Positions 1-9,971 of a stretch of 64,000 nucleotides of DNA are shown in pieces; position 1 is the stretch's first letter; every line of letters starts with the position of its first letter. The translations under genes were made by a program, and so were the position numbers. The notes beneath the pieces are model-generated. The model was not told where the DNA came from, did no database searches, and saw nothing but the letters and a program-made list of their open reading frames with translations. The stretch is from Cunninghamia lanceolata (taxonomy: Eukaryota; Streptophyta; Pinopsida; Cupressales; Cupressaceae): the NCBI GenBank assembly GCA_027924645.1, contig BSBN01000849.1, forward strand, positions 12,356,001 through 12,420,000, given 5' to 3'.

Positions 1-614
1 ACTCATCCCCTGACCAAATCACAACATGAAGAAATTCGGCCTGCTCAAGTCATGGCAACATAGGAAGGTAATACGCCTTGATTCAGAAATTCAATGAATG
101 GATAAACATGACCTCCAATTTTGAATGTTGCCTCCAATGTGTGAATGCCTCCTCACAAAAAAACCAAATCACACCCAAACAAAACAGCACAAATGAAATA
201 CACTTGCATTCGCCAGTAATAGGAGAATGAAGAACAATCAGTAATATGACAACTTTGAAATTTAGTAAATTTTAAATGACGAAACAACTGTAGAAAATAA
301 TCGATCTCAAAATCTTGACGAAAACTCTCAATGGAGGAAGAAGTTGCAGGTTGAAGGCTCTGATACCATTTTGGTGTCAACCACCGAGCATAGGATCACA
401 ACCTATAAATAAATCTTCACAAACGAGAGAAGCACACAAGACTATTTCACCAGAGATGAAAATATTGAATGAGATGAAATACACAGTGCCTTATAAATGC
501 ATGAAAAAAGGTGACGGGTGGGAAAACTACCCATGCAGGAAAAAACTACCTAACTAAATAAATGCAAAACTAATGCCTAAGTAAACTTAAGCGTAAATAC
601 AATTTACTCTAACA
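1..614 (-). mobile_element. 5' end of an LTR retrotransposon leaving the left edge
   Basis: On the minus strand, 357-368 reads TGGTATCAGAGC, the complement of the initiator-Met tRNA 3' end used as primer-binding site (PBS) by most plant copia elements. Immediately upstream in element order lies a candidate 5' LTR, 372-614 (243 bp), starting TGTTAG and ending CA, with a TATA-like stretch near 491-497. The leader should therefore continue leftward across 356-1. I could read no gag similarity there, so the class is not fixed. No second copy of this LTR occurs in the window, and LTR status rests on the PBS and the TG...CA ends only. Confidence 0.55.
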
Positions 615-1852
615 ACATGAAACTAGGGCAAGCTGATGTGTGTTTCAAACTTCTGATTTTTATATCGCAGGATCAGATCGTAGGATATTATGGCATGAAT
701 TGATGAGATAAGGGCAAATGTTGCATGCAAGGCATATTGGCTACATTTCTACACCTAGTGGCTACATAATGGAGTATTTTGCATGTTTTAGCTAGGGTTT
801 GATCTTTGATTTGTTATCAGCAACTACAGTCAACAAAATCAAACTTTATATCAACATATTAGTCCTCTTTTCTTCACTAGTTATCATCCCAGCATAAGCA
901 ATCAACCTATGATCAATCACCTTACTTGGATAGGTGTTTTGGTGATCATTCGAATCTCATTTGTACTCATCTACAGATCTCAAATTGATATCAGACATTG
1001 TTGTCATGTAACCAACACTTTTCTATGTAATTGATCAATGCCATTTCATGATCCGGGTATGTTAATAAAGAAACCAATTTCATATCTTTAATTTGAAATT
1101 GTATTGCCAATTGTTCTATCAATTTTCAGTCATCATTTGTTGTCATATGAATATTATATTTCTACCTTTCCATCTTCATTTCATACCAAATACATTGGTG
1201 AAAACAAAACATCAAAACCCTAAGCAAAACTCAAGAAAAACAAATAAGAAATTTTAGGACAGCAGGTTTATTTTCATATTAGAATTAGACAAGATTCTTA
1301 CAACACCAATAACTAAGTTATATTATTTTCTACATTAGATTGAGTGGGGTACGGTAGATGGGAAAGATTCATTACATCACCTAAATCTTGAGAATTTTCT
1401 TGGGCTTCCCCAAAGAAGTGTCATGGACCAAAATTATGCCTTGCTTGATTGCAGCATATCTAAAGCACAATCCTTTAATCTAATTGTGTTTATTCAATTA
1501 GTTATCTCCCCCCAAAAATTGCACCCCCATGTAAATTTCATTGTGCGTACTTTCCCACCAATTGTTTGCTCTTCCAAATTTTTGTTGTACATGGGAAAAT
1601 CAACTTTCTATTATTACTCTTCATGTTCTAAAATAACAACACTTCTCCAAAATATCTATCGGTTTGCCCATTACACATTTTGTGCCATTGCTAGTTTTAT
1701 TTATGAACATGCATTTTTTTAAGCGCGGCACCAGAGTTTCTACCGTGTACATTAACAATTACGTACTTTACAAAACAAAGAAAATTATAAAATATTAGCA
1801 TACAATATATGTCGTTTACAGTTGCACACAGAATCTAAACGTTACCAAGAAA
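615..1852. other. No gene recognised
   Basis: This is AT-rich DNA between the left-edge LTR and the CML pseudogene. Short open frames on both strands (for example 1423-1722) have no domain I recognise and low-complexity composition. It lies downstream of the CML pseudogene stop, so part may be its old 3' flank. Confidence 0.5.
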
Positions 1853-2046
1853 TCATGGAGAGACTGTAGCAGACATCATATTTTTGAGTTCAGAAATATC
1901 TAACACTCTATTGCAGTCAGAATCAAATATGCATACCATTTTCTCGCACTATTATGGGTCTTGTGCATGTGGAATTAATCCCAGCGTTGAGAGCACTTGT
2001 TGGAGCTCTTCACAAGAGATGTATCCATCTTCATTCTCATTAAAAA

Positions 2047-2362
2047 TATTGAAAAAATAGAGTATTTGAAATGAAATAAAATAGAGTACAGCAAAATAAA
2101 AAAACACTTGAATAAATTATTGAGCAGCAACTTGCACATAGAATAGATAATTTCTTGATTAATTACAATGGCAGCCTTGCTGCTATATTTATTACATTCA
2201 TGGAAATCTCTAGAATATCTTAGAATGGCTAAGAAAAGTGTCAAAAGGGAAAAATCTAGATGTTTCTATTTAGAGGTGGAAGTTTCCATATTCTAGAACA
2301 TTCTATAATAATCATTATCTCCAACATTCTGGAACATTCCATAATAAACATTATCTCCAACA
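2047..2362 (-). repeat. 3' LTR of copia-1
   Basis: This is the downstream LTR in element orientation. On the minus strand it runs from TGTTGGAG to CAATA. The terminal ATA is counted as LTR because it is present in both copies and because the flanking AAAAA target duplication is then exact. That gives a TG...TA element rather than the usual TG...CA. Confidence 0.9.
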
Positions 2363-2405
2363 CCCCCCATAATGTTTATTTGGAGAAGATAATTACAAAA
2401 GATTA

Positions 2406-3197
2406 TTATATAACAACTAACTTGAGATTTAACAAGTCTCTAAATTTTGCTTCAGGTAGTGCTTTTGTAAAGATGTCAGCAATTTGATTTTCTGTTCCAC
2501 AAAATTTTAACTCCACCACTTGATTTTCTATCAGATCACGAACAAAATGATGATGCACTTCTATATGCTTTGATCTAGCATGATAAATTGGATTTTTTGC
2601 TAGCTTGATAGTACTTTGATTATCACAGAATATAGTAGTTGGACAAACTTGTGGATGTTGAGTTTCTTCAAGTAGTCTTCTAAGCCATAATGCTTCTTGA
2701 GATGCTTTTGATGAGCCAACATATTCAGCTTCTATAGATGATAGTGATACTGTTTCTTGTTTCTTGCTGCTCCAAGAAATTGGTCCTGACCCAAGATGAA
2801 ACATGTACCCTGAAGTTGATTTTCTATCATCAATATCACCTGCATAATCAGAATCTGTATATCCAACTAATGTTGGTTCTCCTCCATATTTGTACTCAAT
2901 TCCAAGGTGATAAGTGCCTTTAATATATTTTAATATTCTCTTAGCTACTTTCCAATGCTCAATGTGTGGATCTGACATGTACCTGGATACAATACCAACT
3001 GCATATGTAATGTCTGGTCTAGTTATGGTGAGATACAAAAGACTCCCAACTAATTGTCTATATAATTTTCCATCCCCCTTTTGAGTAGAATTAGCACTCA
3101 ACTTTAAGCCTACTTCACATGGTGTATTAGATGCTTTACAGTCAGTCATATTAAACTTTTTCAATACATCAAGAGCATATTTGGTTTGAGACAACAT
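2406..3197 (-). pseudogene. copia-1 RNase H domain
   Basis: This 263-residue open segment forms the C-terminal part of the copia polyprotein. It begins with the RT-RNase H connection (around TRPDITYAVGIVSRYM) and continues into the Ty1/copia RNase H, with the acidic residues of GYTDSDYAG, SSIEAEYVG and CDNQS visible, and the terminal HFVRDLIEN and ADIFTKALP motifs. In life it would degrade the RNA strand during cDNA synthesis. This segment is open, but upstream RT is broken. It ends 43 bp before the 3' LTR. Confidence 0.92.
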
Positions 3198-3971
3198 GAT
3201 TCTTCCTTCTTCTTGCCATACTTACATACCCAAAAAATAGTGCATCAACCCTAAATCAGTTATTTCAAAAGCTTGTTTGAGTTGATCCTTGATTATTTCA
3301 ATATTATGTGTGTGATCCCCTGTAATAATCAAGTAATCCACATACAATACAATAATAACAACTTTACCATCACTATGTTTTACATACACATCTGGATCAG
3401 CTTTACTTCTTTTAAATCCTACATTTATAAAGTACTCATTTATTTTGGAGTACCATGCCCTTGGAGCTTGCTTAAGACCATATAATTATTTTTTTAATCT
3501 ACACACTAGATGTTCTTCACCACTTTTAACAAATCCAGGTGGTTGTTGCATGTAAATTTCTTCTTGAAGATCACCATGTAGAAAGGCACTTTTTACATCC
3601 ATTTGATAAATTTTCCAACCAAATTTTGCAGCTAGAGCAACTATTGTACGAATTGAACTCATTTTAGCAACTGGAGCAAAGGTTTTAGTATAATCAATAT
3701 CTTCTATTTGTGAGAAGCCTTTAGCCACTAGTCTTGCTTTATATTTTTCAATAGCTCCATCTAATGTGAACTTTACTTTGTAGGTCCACTTGCAGCCAAC
3801 CACACTTTTGCCTTTTGGAAGAGTTGTCAATTCCCAAGTTCCATTTTTCATCAAAGAATTGTATTCATCTTGCATTTCTTCTTCCCATTCTTCTTTCCCT
3901 TTTGCTTTCTCATATGTACTTGGATTGTCAACCTGCATCACCTTAGTCATAAGAGCATAGTTAGCAAACAT
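3198..3971 (-). pseudogene. copia-1 reverse transcriptase domain, active site damaged
   Basis: This is a Ty1/copia RT (RVT_2). Readable landmarks in order are W-E..M..EY..L..N.TWEL, GCKWTYKVK, KARLVAKGFSQ, TFAPVA, QMDVKSAFLHGDL, then an in-frame stop at about 3486, LYGLKQAPRAWY, and the catalytic box near 3331-3345. That box reads Y-V-D-Y instead of Y-V-D-D, so the second metal-binding Asp is lost. Another stop lies between [10 protein letters not shown] and VWQEEG, just before the RNase H segment. It cannot encode active polymerase. Confidence 0.92.
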
Positions 3972-4046
3972 ATTTCTAGGGCCTTCTTGGTATATTTCTT
4001 GAATGCTTCTAGTCTTCTGTGTGCCTTCATCGTCACTTTCACTTGA

Positions 4047-5168
4047 TTATTCAATTTGTGTTCCTTCTCCTCCTGCAAAAGATTGCACACCTTGATTTTG
4101 AGCATTAGTATTAGTAGACTTATCTTCTTCAATCAATATTGGAAAGTAAGATAATGTAGGAGAATGTTCACTTTCAATATCTTCATCAAACCATACATTC
4201 CTTTTGATATAAATTTCATTTTTTTTAGGATTATATAACCTATATCCTTTTGATTCCTCACTATACCCAACCATTATGCACTTCTCACTCTTTCTTTCTA
4301 ACTTGCTCCTTTTTTCATCAGGGATGTGGGCATATGCATTACATCCAAAGACTCTAAAATGAGATACTGTAGGCTTCCTACCACTCCATGCCTCTTTTGG
4401 TGTTATATTCAGAACTGCTTTAGTAGGTGTTCTATTCAAAATGTAAACTGCAGTACAAATTGTGTCAGCCCAGAATTTAACTTCTATATTTCTAGAGTGA
4501 AGCATGCACCTAGCCATTTCTATTATAGTTCTATTTTTCCTTTCTGCAACTCCATTTTGTTGGGGTGAGTAGGAGACTGTTGATTCCTTCTTTATACCAT
4601 GTTGTTTACAAAAATCTAAAAAAACTTTATTCATATATTCCATACCTCTATCTGTTCTTATTATCTTCAGAGATCTTCCACTTTGATTTTCAGCCAGTGC
4701 CTTAAACTCTTTAAACTTATCAAACACTTCATCCTTCTTTTTTAAGAAATAAACCCAAATTCTTCTAGTATATTCATCAATAAAGGTGAGGGCATACCTT
4801 GATCCTGCAAGTGATGGTGTTCTTAAAGGACCCATTACATCACTATGAACCAAATGTAAAGGAGTCTTTGCTCTCCATGATTTACCTTGTGGGAAACTTT
4901 CCACATGTTGCTCTCCCATAGCACATCCTTCACACACCTTGTGACTTGATGAAATTTTTGGAAGCCCATGCACCATATATAGTTTCTCCATAAGCTTGAG
5001 GCTTTGATAATTGACATGTCCCATATGCTCATGCCATAACCTACTCATATCATTATATTTGGCAATAGCACACATATTCTCATTTCCACATTTAGAAGTA
5101 AATTCTTGAAACTTATATAATCCATTCTCCATTTTACCAATTGCAGTTACTTTGTGGTTATTACTCAC
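4047..5168 (-). pseudogene. copia-1 GAG-pre-integrase and integrase
   Basis: This 373-residue open segment has the HHCC-type zinc-binding region at its N-terminal side (WHEHMGH at about 45-51, C79 and C82) and a retroviral-type integrase core. The catalytic triad is D110 (VHSDVMGP), D173 (RTDRGMEY) and E209 (GVAERKN), with the normal 35-residue D-E spacing. The conserved HFRVFGC region and GYSEESKGYR follow. The domain itself looks intact. It is separated from protease by an in-frame TAG near 5214 and from RT by frame disruption around 3950-4050. Confidence 0.93.
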
Positions 5169-5514
5169 ATCCTTGATTAGACATTTATCATTGTAGAACT
5201 CTATTTTATACCCCTAATTTGCAATTTGAGATATAGAAAGAAGGTTTGTCTTCAATTCTGGAACTAACTTCACATTTTTGAACACACCATTATCAACTTG
5301 AACATTTCCAGTTCCTTTAACTTCCAAAGCACTGTTATTCCCCAAATATATTTTCTCTGAATTGTTATCATTTCTTAGTGATGCAAATTGTTCCTTATTA
5401 TAACACATATGCTGTGTGGCACCAGAATCAATAACCCAGTCATCTTTATAAGAATTATTTGCTTTAAGTGCAATACAAAAAGCATCAATTTTTTTGGTAA
5501 ACTTATTTGTCTTC
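5169..5514 (-). pseudogene. copia-1 aspartic protease
   Basis: The copia protease active-site motif WVIDSGATQHM lies at about 5405-5440, with the downstream LGNNSALEVKGTG, N-V-x-L-V-P-E-L and NLLSISQIAN segments that normally lead into GAG-pre-integrase. An in-frame TAG follows QIAN at about 5214, cutting it from integrase. It would have cleaved the element polyprotein in the virus-like particle. Confidence 0.88.
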
Positions 5515-6307
5515 CTTTCTGTATCTTTAATCCTCTTATAGCATTCATTTGCTTTATGACCCAACTTATCACAGTAATTACATTTCCATTTGCTTCTATT
5601 ATAATCCTTGGCTGGAGTATACCTATTGTCATATTTTCAATTTTTCTCTCTTGAATGATTTTCTTGTGTACTTCTGTAATTATGTTTCCCTCTTGTTATG
5701 AAAGCTTCATCATTAAATGACTCCCTTTCTTTGATTTGACATTTTCTTCTTGCTCTAATTTAGCACATAACTCTTCATATTTTATGCTCTTTAATTTATC
5801 AGCAGTATCTAGCCCTCTTATAAATGATTGATAAGATCCTGGTAGACTTTGTAAAACTATTTGCACAAAATCTTTTTCACCTGCATCCTTTTCAAGAGAA
5901 GCAAGTTCATTTCTCTTTTCCTTTAATTTGCTTAGATGAGGGACTAACTCTTGTGAATTTGATAGTTTCATGTTGTATAATTCTGTAGTGAGGGTTAGAA
6001 TCCATACATCACCTGAATTTTCATATGTAGTTTTCAAAATATCCCACACTTTAACTCCACTTCTTTCATTGCGAACTTCTGGAAAAACTTCTTCTGAAAG
6101 TGTAAGCTTGATCAGTGCTGCTGCCCTTTTATCTCTTTTATCCCAATCTTCTTAATTTTTTCCACTGTTTGCTAGTTTTTTTTCACTACCATTAACAATT
6201 TCAAAGCAATTTTGAAGTGTTAGAAAAATATCCATACGAGACACCCAATCAGAATATTTTTTTCCATTTAATTTAATTGTAGGTAAAGGAATACCAATTG
6301 AATCCAT
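5515..6307 (-). pseudogene. copia-1 gag (UBN2 type) with zinc knuckle
   Basis: The start is ATG 6307-6305, followed by the typical opening L-N-G-K-K-Y-S-D-W. The gag core (VWDILKTTYENSGD, then LPGSYQSFI) lies at 5696-6049. A stop breaks the frame at about 6155, and a frameshift near 5700 separates the core from a CX2CX4HX4C zinc knuckle at 5541-5582 (CNYCDKLGHKANEC). The protein would form the particle shell and bind genomic RNA. Confidence 0.88.
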
Positions 6308-6519
6308 TGTATCAAATTCTCTCTTTTTAAGATGAGAATTAAAATTAGAAATCTCTCACCCATTTTTGTTGATTTGATTCTTCTCTTTGCTGCAATATTT
6401 TTGTTTCTTTGCCACAAAATAATGGTGATCAACCTCCAATCACACAACCTGCATAATTCACAGCCAACACTACAAAACCACAAACTACAGCCCCAAGATT
6501 TGAGAGGGGTCTGATACCA

Positions 6520-6835
6520 TATTGAAAAAATAGAGTATTTAAAATGAAATAAAACAGAGTACAGTAAAATAAAAAAACACTTGAATAAATTATTGAGCAG
6601 CAACTTGCACATAGAATAGATAATTTCTTGATTAATTACAATAGCAGCCTTGCTGCTATATTTATTACATTCATGGAAATCTCTAGAATATCTTAGACTG
6701 GTTAAGAGAAGTGTCGAAAGGAAAAAATCTAGATGTTTCTATTTGGAGGTGGAAGTTTTCATATTCTGGAACATTCTATAATAATCATTATCTCCAACAT
6801 TCTGAAACATTCCATAATAAACATTATCTCCAACA
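6520..6835 (-). repeat. 5' LTR of copia-1
   Basis: This is the upstream LTR in element orientation, 316 bp, the same length as the 3' copy. It would carry the promoter for leftward transcription of the element. Its inner end abuts the PBS with no spacer, which supports counting the terminal ATA as LTR. Confidence 0.9.
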
Positions 6836-7207
6836 AAAAATCTTGAATGCCTCCATCAAATCATCTGACTCATTTTCTTCTTCGTCTTGTTCGCGGTTGA
6901 AGATGAAGTCATATAAATCAACAAACTCTTCAAATTGAAGGCCATCGCTACAATCATTGCACTGTTGTTACTCACTATTAACCTCAAATCTTCTTCTAAC
7001 ATTGGTATTCCCACCTTGTTTGTGAATCGACAGATGTCATCCACACTAACGGCTCCATCAGCATTTTTATCCACTAGTTCATATGCTCTTCAAATTTCAT
7101 TCAGAGCAGCCATCTTAAAAAAGAGAAAACGCAGCTATAATCTCTAAATATATAAAAATAGACCAGAAAATTGACCGATCAGCGTAAAGAGCAATAAGAA
7201 TTTAACA

Positions 7208-7680
7208 AGAGACGCATTGCGTCAAGTTCCTGCCTCTATGTTACCAATGTTCTTGTAATTTATCATTAAAGAATATGAATTGAGTGAAGGTAAAAAAAAG
7301 GGAGAACATAGTGCTTGTAGTATCTTGGAACACTATCTAGCGACTGTTGTTGCTTGATTCCCTCTTTAACAATATGTTCTTGGCATGTATGAAGTCTTTG
7401 AAATTGTAAAACATAGTGCCATTTTGGACGGTGTGAGCATATGTAATAAGTTAAATGCAACCCAAACATAACAAATAAGTTTAGAGTGTCTTAGTTCAAT
7501 GTGCTGCAATCTAGAATAACCAGTGAGGAACAATATTTTCAAGTACTCTTAGTACATGTCTCCCCCATGGGATTAGCTTTAACTATATTTTCTATGTTAG
7601 AGCAAATGTCTAATGCAAATCAAATAAAAATAGCCTGTTAGAAACATTGCAATGGTAGGAACATGACACAATGCGTCTCT
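7208..7680. repeat. Terminal-inverted-repeat segment, MITE-like
   Basis: The left end starts AGAGACGCATTGCGTCA and the right end is its near-perfect reverse complement, with similarity continuing about 27 bases at roughly 85 percent by eye. The 473-bp interior has no coding potential I recognise. A third copy of the end sequence occurs near 23845-23905, so this is a repeated family. I see no clear target duplication, so the superfamily is open. Confidence 0.4.
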
Positions 7681-9597
7681 TTTTGGTTTCGCTCCATGAC
7701 ACACTTTTGACAGGGCTTAGTGCAGGATCCAATAAAAATAGGAAGGAATTACAATGAATCACAAAATAAGAGGAGACAATAGTGCACCAATAAGAGAGGA
7801 AAATCAAACCCTGAGAAAATTTTAAAATAAGATATAGCACTAAAAAAAATCCAATCTAAAAAGCTCCAATTTAGATTGTAAAACCCGAAGGCAAAACCCT
7901 AGGGGGTGTGGGATATGTAAAAAAAATAAAATTGCTTTTACATAAATAATTTGGGGTAGTTAAATAGATGCAAATAGTACACACAAATTAACCTAGACTA
8001 ATTAAAGCTAAGATAAATTTTTAAGAATAAAAAGTAAATGCAAATGATAAGGGAATTTAACTATAAAACCAATGGAGAATGAATGTTGTTGATGTTGTAA
8101 AATAAATTATTACCTCCATCAAGGAATTTGTTACCTTTGTCTAATAAGTATCTCACAGTCCAAACATACCCAAAAATGACAGAAGTTGATCCCAAGCATC
8201 AAATGTTCAATGTTGTTTGCAATAGATTTGATCTGCTGCACAAATTTGATGTCTCACGAGAATGAACTAACAAGATATGTGCTTGTAAACCTATTCAAAT
8301 GCTTGTAAACCTATTTTCCTTTTCTTTTTTGGTATCTAGATCTATCAAGGTGGTGTTTACAAACACCTTTAGGAGATTGTTGACTCAATAGATGAACAGG
8401 TTCTCCTAGGTAACTTGCTTGTCGAGTTGGATTAACAGTGATGAGTGATATTAAAGACAGCATTCACAACATAAAGATAGCCTATTTGTAGATGATGTGG
8501 ATCTGATTCTTTGTCCCTTTAGAAATTGAAGTGTGCTCCAATTGTTCTCCCATATATGAAATTAAGTGCATTGAATGTCTTTAAATACAATGACATAGCA
8601 AATGTTGCACAAATGTGTCATGTTGGCCCATAATGACTAGTAGCAAGGGGTGGGAAAGTTGGAATTCAACTTGGATAATTTGAATTTTTGGCTTCATTCC
8701 CACATGCCACATGATTGACATGTTATTGCTTTTAGAGCATTCCACCAAGGTGGGCACAAAACTAAATGGGAAATGGCATGGATATGCTAATTTCACCATT
8801 ACAATAGTGTTTATGGGACATTCATAAGCTCTTGTAGGTGTTATTTCTAGTTAATAGCCATTTGGTCATGTGGTATGAGTCTAACATTGTCTTAATCTAT
8901 ATAAAAAAATGGTGAGAAAACATCAAGATGTAGCTCCATAAAGCAGACAACCCAACCTCTTGTTTCTTCCAGTCACTTTTAGTTTTTTTAGACTATAACC
9001 GCATGAAGTAAGAAACATGATGTGCCTTGTAAACAACTTAAGTCTTCTTGTATTATGATTAGAACTTGGAAAATTCTCAAGGGTAGGACCAACAAGCAAT
9101 AATAAACCAAAATATTTTAAAAACATTTGTAAATAAAAGTGCTCCTCTAACACTCTACTCAAAACCATTGGTTATACTTATGACTAATTCTGTAAATGCT
9201 ATAGACTTTATACATTGTAGAATAATAACATTTGAAACTAAGAATGTTATTTGTGGAATTTCCAGACTTCGAGGAAGAAAATGTCTTATTACTTGGTAAA
9301 AGTGACTATTAAAGAAAAGGATTAAGGAAGTGTTAAGACTAATGGTCATAAAACATATTGTGGTCTCCTTTAAAGTAATTTTATTATGTTTTTGAGTATT
9401 TAATATCTTTAGCATAGGAGTTTAATTAGTTTGTACTTGCACTGGGACAGGTTCTTTCATGCATACATACACAATATAAACATTGGACAAAATTTTGCTA
9501 CTCTTGTTTATATTGCTACCATTTTTCTCACAAAATCACCAACAATGTAGCCCTTTGATTGTAAAGCTAAAATCTCATTATCTGCATATTCTTTTAC
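7681..9597. other. No gene recognised
   Basis: This lies between the TIR segment and the decayed ORP exon. In the minus-strand sense of ORP it is downstream of exon 9598-9971, so further ORP exons could be expected here, but I could read none. Short open frames (8581-8799, 8923-9168, 9155-9415) show no known motif. Confidence 0.45.
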
Positions 9598-9895
9598 CTC
9601 TAATTGCCTCAGCATGTCAATCAGATGAAATTGTTTTTGTTGGAGAATTTTCAACTGGTTTTGCAACTCAGAAAATTCAGAGATCATAATATGCTCACAC
9701 TCTTCAGTTGCTTCTTCATTCAATCCTTCTTGTAACAAGTGGTGTCTAAGCTTCTCCATGGAAACTGAAATATCCTCAGTTGGTAGCAAGAGGATTTTTG
9801 TCAAGCCACGAGGAAAAGGGTCTTTTGAAGCTAACAATGCCTCAATCCATGCAGCTCGCTCTTCTCTGGCTTCAGTTCATAAATGAAGTGTCTTT

Positions 9896-9929
9896 GTACC
9901 AGTAAAAATTGTGTACCAGTAAAAATTGA
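9896..9929. repeat. 17-bp tandem duplication inside the ORP exon
   Basis: Two adjacent copies of GTACCAGTAAAAATTG(T/A) occur in the codons for S-I-F-T-G-T of the PH domain. Seventeen is not a multiple of three, so the duplication shifts the frame; both frames on either side match the ORP family. Confidence 0.9.
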
Positions 9930-9971
9930 GAACCTTTTGTCATCTGACTTACTCTCTCTGATAGAAGACAC

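Larger units (their letters stand above)
2047..6835 (-). mobile_element. Complete but decayed Ty1/copia retrotransposon (copia-1)
   Basis: A full-length 4,789-bp element on the minus strand has 316-bp LTRs at both ends. The PBS (TGGTATCAGA) lies at 6510-6519 directly against the 5' LTR, and a purine tract (on the minus strand ending ATGGGGGG) lies at 2363-2375 against the 3' LTR. Target duplication AAAAA occurs at 2042-2046 and 6836-6840; removing the element restores the CML reading frame. Internal order is GAG, protease, integrase, RT, RNase H, the copia order. Every coding module carries stops or frameshifts. By eye the two LTRs differ at about 14 of 316 positions, so the insertion is old. 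Confidence 0.95.
1853..7113 (-). pseudogene. Calmodulin-like EF-hand protein pseudogene split by a copia element
   Basis: An intronless CML-type Ca2+ sensor gene on the minus strand starts at ATG 7113-7111 and ends at TGA 1855-1853. The copia element 2047-6835 sits inside EF-hand 3. The N-terminal part (7113-6841) shows EF-hand 1 with loop DKNADGAVSVDD, matching the paralogue at 37491. The C-terminal part (2041-1853) shows the end of EF-hand 3 (NENEDGYIS), the linker GLIPHAQDP and EF-hand 4 with loop D-S-D-C-N...D...E. Independent lesions are visible: TGA at codon 8 where the paralogue has Arg, a frameshift in the region between EF-hands 1 and 3, and TAA TAG just before EF-hand 4 where the paralogue reads Leu-Gln. 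It is non-functional; calcium sensing would have been the ancestral role. Identity as a CML is confident, the subgroup is not. Confidence 0.85.

Noticed and set aside
357..368. tRNA gene fragments at 357, 6510, 22840, 47511, 52381 and 58559
   Set aside because: Each is only the 10-12 base complement of the initiator tRNA 3' end beside an LTR, so these are primer-binding sites.
1423..1722. 99-codon plus-strand gene
   Set aside because: Low-complexity composition and no motif; lies in the flank of a pseudogene.
6268..6612. A 114-codon minus-strand gene
   Set aside because: It crosses from the copia-1 5' LTR through the PBS into the leader; no protein similarity.
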